Assembly: GCF_029937855.1 (NCBI RefSeq)
Contig: NZ_JAPYPC010000024.1
Location: 1 to 64,000 of the forward strand
DNA from: Christiangramia sp.
GTDB taxonomy: Bacteria > Bacteroidota > Bacteroidia > Flavobacteriales > Flavobacteriaceae
Direction: 5' to 3'
DNA: 64,000 bases
Part shown: one piece after another, positions 54,293 to 64,000 of the stretch
Layout: each line of letters opens with the position of its first letter
How positions within the stretch are numbered: position 1 is the first letter of the stretch
Position numbers and translations under genes: made by a program
Notes under the pieces: model-generated
What the model was told of the DNA's origin: nothing
Seen by the model: the letters and a program-made list of their open reading frames with translations, nothing else
Databases searched by the model: none

Positions 54293-54447
54293 AGAATGTA
54301 TCAGATTTTGTGTTTAGGTTTCTTACGAATAGGCACATATTTTAAAATTCAGATTCTCTCTTAGGACCGGCTAATAATAAGTTCTGAAAATTTTCAAAGC
54401 AGGTTTTCCTCTCTTAACACATGAGAGTCTCATTTTCTCATATATAA

Positions 54448-55956
<1,509 letters not shown>

Positions 55957-55973
55957 TATAAATAGTTAGACAT

Positions 55974-56002
55974 AAAAAAACCCGCATCTCGCGGGTTTTT
56001 TT
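55974..56002. terminator. Bidirectional terminator between guaB and the OmpH-like gene
   Basis: AAAAAAACCCGC / GCGGGTTTTTTT around ATCTC, in a convergent gap. Confidence 0.92.
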
Positions 56003-56015
56003 ATTTGAAAATAAA

Positions 56016-56570
56016 TTAATTTTCAACAGTATTTTCAACAGTATTTTCAACAGCCGGTTTTGGATCCTTGGCTTCTATACCCAATTCATCCATCACTTTT
56101 AAGGTAATATCATCTTCGGCTCTGGAGAAAGCAAGACCACTTGCTCCTGCATGAAATATTTGCGTAAACCCTTCTTCAAGAATTATCTTTTTCATTGCCA
56201 CATCTATCTTTTCATATAACGGCCCGGTTAATTCATTACGCCTCATTTGGATTAATAGAGAAGCTTTTTGACGGAAACCTTTAATATCATTTTCAAGCTC
56301 GATAATTTGGCTTTCTTTTTCTTTTCTGGCTTCTTCTTCCAGGCTTTCACTGGTGTCCTGATATTCTTTTACCAAAGTTTCATATTCCTGAATATTAGCT
56401 TTAAGATCTTCCTGAAGTTCTTTATTATAGGTTTCAAGATTTTTATTGACCTCGGTATTATCAGGCATTTGGGAAAGTATATATTCGGCATCTATAGTGC
56501 CAATTTTTGATTGTGCATTCCCTGAAAATGCTATAAACAATAAAAGAATTCCTAAAATTACTCGTTTCAT
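56016..56570 (-). CDS. OmpH/Skp-family periplasmic chaperone
   Basis: Start at 56570 (MKRVILGILLLFIAFSGNAQ, signal peptide, 184 aa), 16 nt behind the -7 box; the reading from 56588 overlaps the promoter. SKIGTIDAEYILSQMPD opens the Skp domain; residues about 50-115 are a charged coiled coil (tentacle) and NELTGPLYEKIDVAMKKI the closing part. Carries unfolded outer-membrane proteins. The last residues repeat VENTVENTVEN, encoded by a 12-bp tandem repeat. Confidence 0.88.
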   Translation of the reverse strand: MKRVILGILLLFIAFSGNAQSKIGTIDAEYILSQMPDNTEVNKNLETYNKELQEDLKANIQEYETLVKEYQDTSESLEEEARKEKESQIIELENDIKGFRQKASLLIQMRRNELTGPLYEKIDVAMKKIILEEGFTQIFHAGASGLAFSRAEDDITLKVMDELGIEAKDPKPAVENTVENTVEN

Positions 56571-56585
56571 TTGTGTTATTTTTCG

Positions 56586-56593
56586 CAAATATA
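56586..56593 (-). promoter_or_regulatory. Bacteroidota -7 box (TATATTTG) for the OmpH-like gene
   Basis: Minus strand TATATTTG ending 15 nt before the start codon at 56570. Confidence 0.65.
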
Positions 56594-56640
56594 ACAGCCT
56601 GAATAAAATATAGCTAGATTTTTTACTTTAAAAATAGTGA

Positions 56641-57093
56641 TTACTCATTCTTTACGCTTTTTCCATCTTCTACAAAAGCCTTAAAATCGTCCATATATTG
56701 TTTGGATTGCTTTTTAAATGCTCCTGGTATAAACCAGCCGAATAACTTCATGAATCCGCTAAATTTAAATTCATTATCTGCAATCCAGTGGGTGTTATTT
56801 TCAGGGGTTTCGTTAAACCGGTTTTTCTGAAAATTGTAGACCCCTTTTGCTTCATACGTAGCACTGAATTCCTGAGGTAAGTTATTTTTTAATATGGTTT
56901 CGGTCATTTCAATTTCTCTCTTTCCAATTTTATATTTCAGGAGATTTTGGGAGCCATTAGCACCGAGCTCTCCGTTGATGGGTTTCATAAAAATAAAACC
57001 TCGCTGCCAATGTTCTATATTTTCCGGCTTTGAAAATTTTTCTATCACCTCATTTCTAGGTCTGTTGATAGTAATTTGCTGTTGATATTTCAT
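56641..57093 (-). CDS. SRPBCC (START/polyketide-cyclase-like) protein
   Basis: A 150-aa single-domain protein: YQQQITINRPRNEVIEKFSK, WQRGFIFMKPINGELG, then TETILKNNLPQEFSATYEAKG and NTHWIADNEFKFSGFM, the usual helix-grip fold. Ligand unknown. It lies downstream of no operon partner; the -7-like TATCTTTA lies about 25 nt before its start. Confidence 0.75.
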   Translation of the reverse strand: MKYQQQITINRPRNEVIEKFSKPENIEHWQRGFIFMKPINGELGANGSQNLLKYKIGKREIEMTETILKNNLPQEFSATYEAKGVYNFQKNRFNETPENNTHWIADNEFKFSGFMKLFGWFIPGAFKKQSKQYMDDFKAFVEDGKSVKNE

Positions 57094-57208
57094 AACTAAC
57101 TGGTTTGTTGAAATCTAAAGATATAGCAGAAATAAATTCTTCTAAAATTTATAATTTAAATCTCTGGTTTTCGTTATGCCTTTAGCTTGCAGAACCTTAA
57201 CTAATTCT

Positions 57209-57216
57209 TATTTTTG
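57209..57216 (+). promoter_or_regulatory. Bacteroidota -7 box (TATTTTTG) for the PPIase operon
   Basis: TATTTTTG, 54 nt before the GTG at 57271. Confidence 0.55.
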
Positions 57217-57270
57217 CGCAGATGAAGATTTTACTTTTGAGTGAATCTCTTCTGGCATTTATTTTGAGAG

Positions 57271-58149
57271 GTGCTAAAAAAATTGATTTTGAAGAAACGC
57301 TTTCTTGGGTTTATTGTAAGTTTTGCAGCGCTATGTATGGTAAGTTGCAATTATTTTGAACAATCTGATGATCGCAAGGTTGTGGTAAGGGTAAATGATT
57401 CATTTTTATATGAAGAAGATATTGCGGCCCTAATAAATGAAGGTACTTCGCCAGAAGACAGTACCCTAATAGTATCAAATTATATTACGCGCTGGGCCAC
57501 ACAGCAATTATTGATAGACCGGGCAGAATTGAATTTACCGGAATCTCAACAGGAAGAATTCAATAGCCTGGTGAATAATTACCGAAATGAGCTTTACACC
57601 AATGCGTATACGGAAGCTGTAGTTTCCAGGGACCTGGATACTTCGTTAAATTCCAGTGAGGTAGAGGAATATTATGAGCAAAACAAGGAAAATTTTATTT
57701 TAAATGAAGACCTGGTCAAGCTTAGATATATTAACCTTGCTAAAAATAGTAACAACCTGGAAGAACTAAAGAATAAATTCAGAAGGTTTAATGAAAAAGA
57801 CCAACAGGAGTTAATGGATATGGGTTTGCAATTCAAATCTTATTCCCTGAACGATTCGGTTTGGATAAAAACAAAGTCGGTTTATAACAAAATTGGGCCG
57901 CTTACCGTGGAAGACAGGTCAAGTTTACTTAAAAAATCTAATTTTATGGAATTACAGGATTCGCTAAATGTGTACCTTGTATATGTAAATGATGTTTTAA
58001 GCCGAAATGAGCAGGCTCCCCTTGAATATGCTTCGGCAACCGTTCGCGAAATTTTGCTTAATAAGAAAAAGCAGGCGTTAATCAAAGAATTAGAAAAAGA
58101 TATTACTAAAGATGCAATTAAGAATAATGAGTTTGAAATTTACAATTAA
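57271..58149 (+). CDS. Parvulin-type (SurA/PpiC-like) lipoprotein chaperone
   Basis: A 292-aa lipoprotein (lipobox CMVSC, Cys26) starting at a GTG (57271) with GAGAGG just before; a TTG at 57289 is an alternative. SurA-N-like helices include VRVNDSFLYEEDIAALINEG; the C-terminal half corresponds to a degenerate PPIase region (YASATVREILLNKKKQALIKEL). Probably assists outer-membrane protein folding. Overlaps the next gene by 23 bp: translational coupling. Confidence 0.75.
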   Translation: MLKKLILKKRFLGFIVSFAALCMVSCNYFEQSDDRKVVVRVNDSFLYEEDIAALINEGTSPEDSTLIVSNYITRWATQQLLIDRAELNLPESQQEEFNSLVNNYRNELYTNAYTEAVVSRDLDTSLNSSEVEEYYEQNKENFILNEDLVKLRYINLAKNSNNLEELKNKFRRFNEKDQQELMDMGLQFKSYSLNDSVWIKTKSVYNKIGPLTVEDRSSLLKKSNFMELQDSLNVYLVYVNDVLSRNEQAPLEYASATVREILLNKKKQALIKELEKDITKDAIKNNEFEIYN

Positions 58150-59560
58150 GACTGTTTTAGCAGCCGGATGTTTGCTGTTTTCGACCTATACAAATGCGCA
58201 GGAAGTGATAGTTACAGATAGTACTTCCATTCAACCCGACGCAGAGGTTAAACAGAAAGATGTGACCAAACAGGGTTCACAAAGAATGAAAGTAGATGGT
58301 ATTGCTGCCGTGATAGGTGAATATATCATTTTAGATAGCGATGTAGATCTTATGTACAAGGATATGCAAAGCCAGGGAATGTCTACTGCAGATGTAACCG
58401 ACTGTAACCTTGCGGGTTCACTAATGGAAAATAAACTCTATGCCCATCATGCTATTCAGGATAGTATCATTATTCCAGATTCTCAAATTAACGGCGTGGT
58501 AGACCAGCAAATCCAGGGATTGGCCCAACAGGCAGGTTCTATGGAAAAAGTTCTTGAGTTTTATAAGAAGGAAAGTGAAGCCGAACTTAGGGATGAGATT
58601 TTTCAGCTTACCAAGCAAAGACAGCTTGCGCAAAGAATGCAGCAAAAGATCATTGAAGAAATAGAGGTGACTCCGGAAGAAGTAAGACAGTATTATGTAA
58701 ATATGAAGGAGAAGCCTATGTTTGGAACTGAAGTTGAATTGTCTCAAATTGTAATTGAACCTGAAATTCCACAATCTGAAAAGCAGAAAGTGATTGACAG
58801 GTTGAATAGCTTTAAAGCTGATATTGAGGAAAATGGAGCTAGCTTTTCTACAAAAGCGGTACTATATTCTCAGGATCCCGGTAATGCTTCAGATGGTGGC
58901 AGAATCACCCTTACCAGGAAAGATGCCTTTGTAAAAGAATTTAAAGATGTGGCCTTTAGTCTTCAGGAAGGTGAAATTAGTGAGCCTTTTGAAACAGAAT
59001 TCGGGTATCATATTATTCAGGTTGATAAGATTAGAGGTCAGACGGTAGATTTAAGGCATATTATTTTAATTCCAGATGTGACCAATGCTTCCGTAGAAGC
59101 AGCCAGAGAAGAGATAGATACTTTAAGAAGTAAGATTGTTGCTGGCGATATAGAATTCGCTGAGGCCGCCAAAGAAGCTTCCGATGAGGAGGAGACAAAA
59201 AACGACGGTGGAAAGCTGATAAATCCACGAACAGGAGATACCAGGTTTGAACTTACTAAAATTGACCCGGAGTTATTTAAACAGGTAGAAGAGTTGGATG
59301 AAGGTGACGTTTCTTTAGTTTTAACTCAAAAAGACAGAACCGGGAGACCACAGTTCAAGATCATTAAGGTGACTAAGAAGATAGAAGAACATGAAGCAGA
59401 TTATGCTACAGATTACCTTAAAATTAAGGAACTTGCCCTGCGTGACAAACAGTTAGAGGCTATTGAAGAATGGCAAAAGCAAAAAATTAGTGATACCTAT
59501 ATCAAGGTAAATGGAAAGTATCGCGATTGTGATTATACCAGTGACTGGGTAAAAAATTAA
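58127..59560 (+). CDS. SurA-like periplasmic peptidyl-prolyl isomerase
   Basis: Start at 58127 (MSLKFTIKTVLAAGCLLF, signal peptide, 477 aa); a reading from 58112 adds five residues. SurA N domain (DGIAAVIGEYIILDSDVDLM), then a parvulin domain (VELSQIVIEPEIP; SQDPGNASDGGRI; FVKEFKDVAFSLQEGEISEP; GYHIIQVDKI) and a second, degenerate one (VDLRHIILIPDV; DGGKLINPRTGD). Folds outer-membrane proteins in the periplasm. Middle gene of PPIase-PPIase-MoxR. Confidence 0.9.
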   Translation: MSLKFTIKTVLAAGCLLFSTYTNAQEVIVTDSTSIQPDAEVKQKDVTKQGSQRMKVDGIAAVIGEYIILDSDVDLMYKDMQSQGMSTADVTDCNLAGSLMENKLYAHHAIQDSIIIPDSQINGVVDQQIQGLAQQAGSMEKVLEFYKKESEAELRDEIFQLTKQRQLAQRMQQKIIEEIEVTPEEVRQYYVNMKEKPMFGTEVELSQIVIEPEIPQSEKQKVIDRLNSFKADIEENGASFSTKAVLYSQDPGNASDGGRITLTRKDAFVKEFKDVAFSLQEGEISEPFETEFGYHIIQVDKIRGQTVDLRHIILIPDVTNASVEAAREEIDTLRSKIVAGDIEFAEAAKEASDEEETKNDGGKLINPRTGDTRFELTKIDPELFKQVEELDEGDVSLVLTQKDRTGRPQFKIIKVTKKIEEHEADYATDYLKIKELALRDKQLEAIEEWQKQKISDTYIKVNGKYRDCDYTSDWVKN

Positions 59561-59568
59561 AACTTTAT

Positions 59569-60519
59569 ATGTCTGACGTAAAATTGGTAGAACAACTGGT
59601 AGCTAAGCATGGCGATCTAAAAAAGGAGATTGCAAAAGTTATCGTAGGCCAGGATGAGGTGGTTAACCAAATCCTGTTATCAATTTTTTCCGGCGGACAT
59701 TCCTTATTGATTGGTGTTCCCGGCCTCGCCAAAACTTTAATGGTAAATACCATTTCCCAGGCGCTGGGTCTGGATTTTAAAAGAATTCAATTTACTCCAG
59801 ATTTGATGCCGAGTGATATTCTGGGATCTGAGATACTGGATGAGAACAGGAAATTTAAATTTATAAAAGGACCAATATTCACTAATATTTTACTGGCAGA
59901 TGAGATTAACAGGACTCCGCCAAAAACCCAGGCAGCTTTATTGGAAGCTATGCAGGAGAGAGCGGTAACCGTGGCAGGACATCACTATAAATTGGATCTT
60001 CCTTACTTTGTGCTGGCTACTCAAAATCCAATAGAACAGGAGGGTACTTATCCTCTTCCCGAAGCTCAGCTGGATAGGTTTATGTTTGCCATCAACCTGG
60101 ATTATCCGAGTTTTCAGGAAGAGGTAGATGTGGTAAAATCTACTACTTCAGATAAACCACAGGAGGTAAATGCGCTATTTTCAGCTCAGGAAATTTCAGA
60201 CATTCAGCAGGTAATAAGAAGGATCCCTGTACCCGATAATGTGGTGGAATATGCGGTTAGGCTTGTGGGAAAGACGAGGCCTTTAAATGGTGCACCGGAG
60301 CTTGTTACCAATTATGTAGATTGGGGCGCAGGTCCCAGAGCTTCACAAAATCTGATCATGGCTGCTAAAACTCATGCTGCTGTGAATGGAAAGTTTTCAC
60401 CAGATATTGAAGATGTACAGGCAGTAGCTTTCGGAATATTGAGACATAGGATCATTAAAAATTATAAAGCTGAAGCTGAAGGTATAACTGAAGAGGAGAT
60501 TATCCGAAAACTTTTCTAG
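59569..60519 (+). CDS. MoxR-family AAA+ ATPase
   Basis: A 316-aa chaperone ATPase. The Walker A variant GVPGLAKT (from residue 49), LLADEINRTPPKTQAALLEAMQE (Walker B with sensor-like residues), VLATQNPIEQEGTYPLPEAQLDRF and the C-terminal lid (VDWGAGPRASQNLIMAAKTHA) are all there. MoxR proteins usually act with a von Willebrand-type partner, not encoded directly next to it here. Starts 8 nt after the SurA-like stop. Confidence 0.95.
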   Translation: MSDVKLVEQLVAKHGDLKKEIAKVIVGQDEVVNQILLSIFSGGHSLLIGVPGLAKTLMVNTISQALGLDFKRIQFTPDLMPSDILGSEILDENRKFKFIKGPIFTNILLADEINRTPPKTQAALLEAMQERAVTVAGHHYKLDLPYFVLATQNPIEQEGTYPLPEAQLDRFMFAINLDYPSFQEEVDVVKSTTSDKPQEVNALFSAQEISDIQQVIRRIPVPDNVVEYAVRLVGKTRPLNGAPELVTNYVDWGAGPRASQNLIMAAKTHAAVNGKFSPDIEDVQAVAFGILRHRIIKNYKAEAEGITEEEIIRKLF

Positions 60520-60721
60520 TTTTAAACTTCTTTTAGCTAATTCATAATCAGTCTAAAAAGCTAATTTCTCTCCCCATCCTCCACGTTTTTGATAAATTCT
60601 CAATTTATCATCTATAAATTACTTTTTATTGAATTTTTAGCGATAAAAATTATAATTACGGAAATTATTTATACTAATTTCTGACTATCACCTCTAATTT
60701 TCAAAATCCCTTTAAAATTCT

Positions 60722-60729
60722 TATTTTTG
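60722..60729 (+). promoter_or_regulatory. Bacteroidota -7 box (TATTTTTG) for aconitase
   Basis: TATTTTTG, 33 nt before the ATG at 60763. Nothing else is seen in 60520-60762. Confidence 0.6.
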
Positions 60730-60762
60730 CAAGACTTTTTTAGAACATAAATTAAACAGAAT

Positions 60763-63030
60763 ATGGCATACGATATTGATATGATTAAAAAGGTATATCG
60801 CCAAATGGCTGAACGTGTGAATACAGCACGTGAAGTTGTAGGTAAACCTTTGACACTTTCAGAAAAGATCCTTTATTCTCACTTATGGGATGGTAAGGCT
60901 AAGGAAGCTTATACCAGGGGCAAGGATTATGTAGAATTTTCACCAGATAGGATTGCCTGTCAGGATGCGACTGCGCAAATGGCATTGTTGCAATTTATGC
61001 AGGCTGGGAAGAAGCAGGTAGCTGTTCCAACGACTGTTCATTGTGATCACCTTATTCAGGCGAAAATGGGAGCAGCGATAGACTTACAGTCGGCTAACAA
61101 AAGCAGTAGTGAGGTTTTCGATTTTCTGGAGTCGGTATCTAACAAGTATGGCATTGGATTCTGGAAGCCGGGTGCAGGTATTATTCACCAGGTTGTTCTT
61201 GAAAATTATGCCTTCCCTGGAGGAATGATGATTGGAACAGATTCACATACTGTAAACGCAGGTGGATTGGGAATGGTAGCGATTGGTGTTGGCGGTGCAG
61301 ATGCCGTTGATGTAATGGCAGGAATGCCATGGGAGCTCAAATTCCCGAAATTGATTGGAGTGAAGTTGACCGGTAAACTTTCCGGCTGGACCTCTTCTAA
61401 AGATGTGATCTTAAAAGTTGCAGGTATACTTACCGTAAAAGGTGGAACCGGAGCAATTATTGAATATTTTGGTGAAGGAGCACGTAATTTGTCCTGTACA
61501 GGTAAAGGTACTATCTGTAATATGGGAGCTGAAGTTGGTGCAACCACTTCAACATTTGGGTACGACGATTCTATGGAGCGTTACCTGAAAGCTACGAACA
61601 GAGCCGATGTTGCTGAGGCAGCTAATGCGGTTCGTGAACATTTAACCGGCGATGATGAAGTTTATGCAAATCCAGAGCAGTATTTTGATGAACTGATCGA
61701 GATCAATTTGGATGAGTTGAAACCTCATTTAAACGGACCATTTACTCCAGATCTTGCCACTCCTATTTCTGAAATGGGGAAAAAAGCGAAAGAACATGAC
61801 TGGCCAATTAATGTAGATTGGGGACTTATTGGATCCTGTACCAACTCTTCTTATGAAGATTTAACCAGAGCAGCTTCTATTGCCAAACAGGCCGTAGACA
61901 AGAAAGTAAAAGCTAAATCAGACTTCGGAATCAACCCGGGATCTGAACAAATTAGATTTACTGCTGAAAGAGATGGATTGCTTCAAATCTTTGAAGATCT
62001 TGATGCAACTATCTTTACAAATGCCTGTGGCCCCTGTATAGGTCAGTGGGATCGTTCAGATAGAAAAGGGGAAGAGAAGAACACTATTGTTCATTCTTTT
62101 AACCGAAACTTCTCTAAACGTGCAGATGGTAACCCAAATACCCACGCTTTTGTAGGTTCTCCTGAAATGGTTGCGGCTATTGCAATTTCTGGTAGACTTG
62201 ATTTTGACCCAACTCGTGACAAGCTTATGAACGAGGATGGTGAAGAAGTAATGTTAGATGAGCCACAGGGAATTGAACTTCCAACTAAAGGATTTGCTGT
62301 GGAAGATGCAGGATATGTTGCGCCAAAAGAAGATGGAAGCAGTGTAGAAGTAAAAGTAGCTTCAGATAGTGAAAGACTTCAGTTGCTTACTCCTTTTGAG
62401 CCATGGGATGGTAAGAATCTTACCGGAGCTAAACTTCTAATAAAAGCATGGGGTAAATGTACTACAGACCATATTTCTATGGCGGGACCTTGGTTGCGTT
62501 ATAGGGGTCATTTAGATAACATTTCCAATAACTGTTTAATTGGAGCTATCAATGCATATAACAAGAAATCCAACTTTGTAAAAAACCAGCTAACTGGGGA
62601 GTACGATGGTGTTCCGGCAGTACAGAGAGAATATAAGAAAGAAGGAATTCCAACGGTAGTGGTGGGAGATCATAACTATGGGGAAGGTTCTTCCAGAGAG
62701 CACGCGGCGATGGAGCCAAGACACTTAGGTGTTAAAGTGGTACTGGTAAAATCTTTTGCACGTATCCATGAAACAAACCTTAAGAAGCAGGGAATGTTAG
62801 GACTTACTTTCGCAAATGAGAACGATTATGATCTTATTCAGGAAGATGATACTTTTAACTTTACAGATCTTGAGGATTTCGCTCCAGATAAGCCTTTAAC
62901 GATAGAGATAGTTCATGCTGACGGAAGCAAGGATACTATAAAAGCAAATCATACATACAATGCCCCTCAAATAGAATGGTATAAGCATGGTTCTGCTTTA
63001 AATCTTATCAAAAAGCAGAATGCAGCTTAA
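60763..63030 (+). CDS. acnA: Aconitate hydratase
   Basis: A 755-aa mitochondrial-type aconitase of the citric acid cycle, which isomerises citrate and isocitrate through a [4Fe-4S] cluster. Cluster cysteines are Cys359 ([12 protein letters not shown]) and Cys422/Cys425 ([15 protein letters not shown]). [13 protein letters not shown] and [13 protein letters not shown] lie in the N-terminal domains; the swivel domain ends with [15 protein letters not shown] and the C-terminal catalytic Ser region. Full length, monocistronic, with promoter and terminator. Symbol by mitochondrial-type similarity. Confidence 0.95.
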   Translation: MAYDIDMIKKVYRQMAERVNTAREVVGKPLTLSEKILYSHLWDGKAKEAYTRGKDYVEFSPDRIACQDATAQMALLQFMQAGKKQVAVPTTVHCDHLIQAKMGAAIDLQSANKSSSEVFDFLESVSNKYGIGFWKPGAGIIHQVVLENYAFPGGMMIGTDSHTVNAGGLGMVAIGVGGADAVDVMAGMPWELKFPKLIGVKLTGKLSGWTSSKDVILKVAGILTVKGGTGAIIEYFGEGARNLSCTGKGTICNMGAEVGATTSTFGYDDSMERYLKATNRADVAEAANAVREHLTGDDEVYANPEQYFDELIEINLDELKPHLNGPFTPDLATPISEMGKKAKEHDWPINVDWGLIGSCTNSSYEDLTRAASIAKQAVDKKVKAKSDFGINPGSEQIRFTAERDGLLQIFEDLDATIFTNACGPCIGQWDRSDRKGEEKNTIVHSFNRNFSKRADGNPNTHAFVGSPEMVAAIAISGRLDFDPTRDKLMNEDGEEVMLDEPQGIELPTKGFAVEDAGYVAPKEDGSSVEVKVASDSERLQLLTPFEPWDGKNLTGAKLLIKAWGKCTTDHISMAGPWLRYRGHLDNISNNCLIGAINAYNKKSNFVKNQLTGEYDGVPAVQREYKKEGIPTVVVGDHNYGEGSSREHAAMEPRHLGVKVVLVKSFARIHETNLKKQGMLGLTFANENDYDLIQEDDTFNFTDLEDFAPDKPLTIEIVHADGSKDTIKANHTYNAPQIEWYKHGSALNLIKKQNAA

Positions 63031-63054
63031 GATTTTTTAAATTTTCAGAAATTT

Positions 63055-63089
63055 AAAAAACCTCAGAAAAAAGTTCTGAGGTTTTTTTT
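63055..63089 (+). terminator. Rho-independent terminator of aconitase
   Basis: AAAAAACCTCAG / CTGAGGTTTTTT with a 9-nt loop, 24 nt past the stop. Confidence 0.9.
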
Positions 63090-63151
63090 CGCCATATGCC
63101 CCCATAGTTATGGCTGGAATTTTCTTGTTGAGATGGAATTCTTTATGGCAG

Positions 63152-63580
63152 TTACATAGAGCCCTCGTTCATCATGTATTCTTCAATATCATTTTTTTGC
63201 CTTAAAAGCATGTTTACAACGGGTTTTGGAACTCCAGGTGTGTACAATACTGTATAATATAATTGGATGTTCCTTGATTCCCAGTACATAATACTGTTCC
63301 AATTTTTTGGCTGAAAGTAAAGCACGATACTGGAAGTGGTATTAAATATTTGTACCACCAGATAAAATAGCATATTTTCAGGCCAAAGACAGTTTTGATT
63401 TCGTAACTTACCTATTCGTTTTTCAAGTTGTTTTTTTGCGATTTGTCTCTTTTCTGATCTCTCAATACAGATATTTCTTGCTTTCTCATCTGTCTTACTT
63501 ACCGCTTTGTATAGTGAGATTACAATTTTATTACAACATCGAAGCCGGTATAAGCGGCAAACAAGTAAGTATAATTGCAT
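63152..63580 (-). CDS. Hypothetical protein, weakly supported
   Basis: A 142-aa reading frame beginning MQLYLLVCRLYRLR. The N-terminal half is basic and may be spurious; the C-terminal half, with PKNWNSIMYWESRNIQLYYT and PVVNMLLRQKNDIEEYMM, looks more protein-like. No family, promoter or operon partner. Could be a degraded gene. Confidence 0.35.
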   Translation of the reverse strand: MQLYLLVCRLYRLRCCNKIVISLYKAVSKTDEKARNICIERSEKRQIAKKQLEKRIGKLRNQNCLWPENMLFYLVVQIFNTTSSIVLYFQPKNWNSIMYWESRNIQLYYTVLYTPGVPKPVVNMLLRQKNDIEEYMMNEGSM

Positions 63581-63741
63581 TTGATTGAAAATCAGGAAGT
63601 AATATATGCTTAAAATTTAATTTGATTAGCAAATATTTAGCACTAAAAATTATAGACTCAACCGTAAATATCATTTGTAATTATAAATGATTTTTAAAAT
63701 AAATGGATGTCCGTTCTTTGAATTTTAAAAGTGGATACCGA

Positions 63742-64000
63742 ATGAATTATAGAGTTGAAATAGGAAAAAGGATCAAGAAATTACGGCTAAGCAATAATTT
63801 CTCACAAACCCATGTGGCAGAAATCCTGTTTATCTCTCAGGCAGCCTATTCCTTAATTGAAAATTCTCAGAATGGAATTGTTTCTGAGCATATTATTAAA
63901 TTGAGTAAGCTATATAATGTTTCTACCGATTTTATTTTAACCGGTGAAAAAAATTATATCAAAGTAGGACGTAATGCCGGATTTGTGCCGCTTTTACGTA
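63742..64000 (+). CDS. XRE-type helix-turn-helix regulator (partial, cut by window edge)
   Basis: Begins MNYRVEIGKRIKKLRLSNNF and continues SQTHVAEILFISQAAYSLIE, the classic XRE helix-turn-helix; the ORF runs off the window at 64000. An in-frame ATG at 63703 would add 13 residues. Upstream, ATCATTT (63670-63676) / AAATGAT (63685-63691) is a palindrome it could bind. Targets unknown. Confidence 0.75.
   Translation, partial: MNYRVEIGKRIKKLRLSNNFSQTHVAEILFISQAAYSLIENSQNGIVSEHIIKLSKLYNVSTDFILTGEKNYIKVGRNAGFVPLLR

Overview
The window reads as a chromosomal segment of a marine-type flavobacterium (Bacteroidota, Flavobacteriia; a Gramella/Christiangramia-like genome is my guess from gene content). 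Evidence: many start sites are preceded by the Bacteroidota -7 box TAnnTTTG instead of a sigma-70 -10 box; the tmRNA encodes the tag GENNYALAA; and there are Bacteroidota-typical families (DUF3276/PUR-alpha, DUF4856, DUF1573 next to YajC, CarboxypepD_reg TonB receptors, a cyclophilin-FKBP fusion). No tRNA or rRNA gene was found.

Layout. 1-3640 is the end of an integrated element: a very AT-rich AbiA-like reverse transcriptase with a C-terminal HEPN domain (antiphage abortive-infection type) and a convergent tyrosine recombinase beside the 3' end of the tmRNA gene ssrA (3645-4041). The other end of the element lies left of the window. 4042-4643 is non-coding and holds dispersed repeats. 4644-10000 has a lysine/alanine-dehydrogenase-like gene and a membrane-protein cluster (DUF2809, CreD, MpaB-like, 94-aa protein) next to a winged-helix regulator operon; both operons carry the same palindrome TACTTTG-N5-CAAAGTA, so they are probably one regulon. 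10-18 kb is core metabolism and housekeeping (EEP phosphatase, mechanosensitive channel, kdsA, typA, polyphosphate-glucokinase-like ROK kinase, ftsE). 18.2-23 kb is a giant TPR protein plus an outer-membrane barrel. 23-27 kb holds two lipoprotein amidohydrolases and a secreted MEMO-family protein. 27-36.5 kb holds a dual-family prolyl isomerase, a long palindromic repeat, a DinB/YfiT enzyme, redox proteins, CsaA-like protein, a K+-transporter pseudogene, an M14 peptidase, DUF3276 and an ABC exporter. 36.5-47.4 kb holds leucine dehydrogenase, the nusB-DUF1573-yajC cluster, pepT, a large TonB receptor, pyrD, a LysE exporter and HMG-CoA lyase. 47.6-53.8 kb is an apparent iron-acquisition operon (DUF4856 lipoprotein, imelysin, HTTM protein, TonB receptor). 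54.4-63 kb is guaB, an OmpH/Skp chaperone, a SRPBCC protein, two parvulin-type outer-membrane chaperones, a MoxR ATPase and aconitase. The right edge has a weak hypothetical ORF and the start of an XRE-type regulator.

The genes most likely to interest a reader are the RT-HEPN defence gene in its ssrA-integrated element, the two-site winged-helix regulon, the long palindromic intergenic element at 28.4-28.6 kb, the attenuator-like hairpins before the YfiT-like gene, nusB and the imelysin gene, and the iron operon. All functional calls come from reading motifs by eye; no database search was run.
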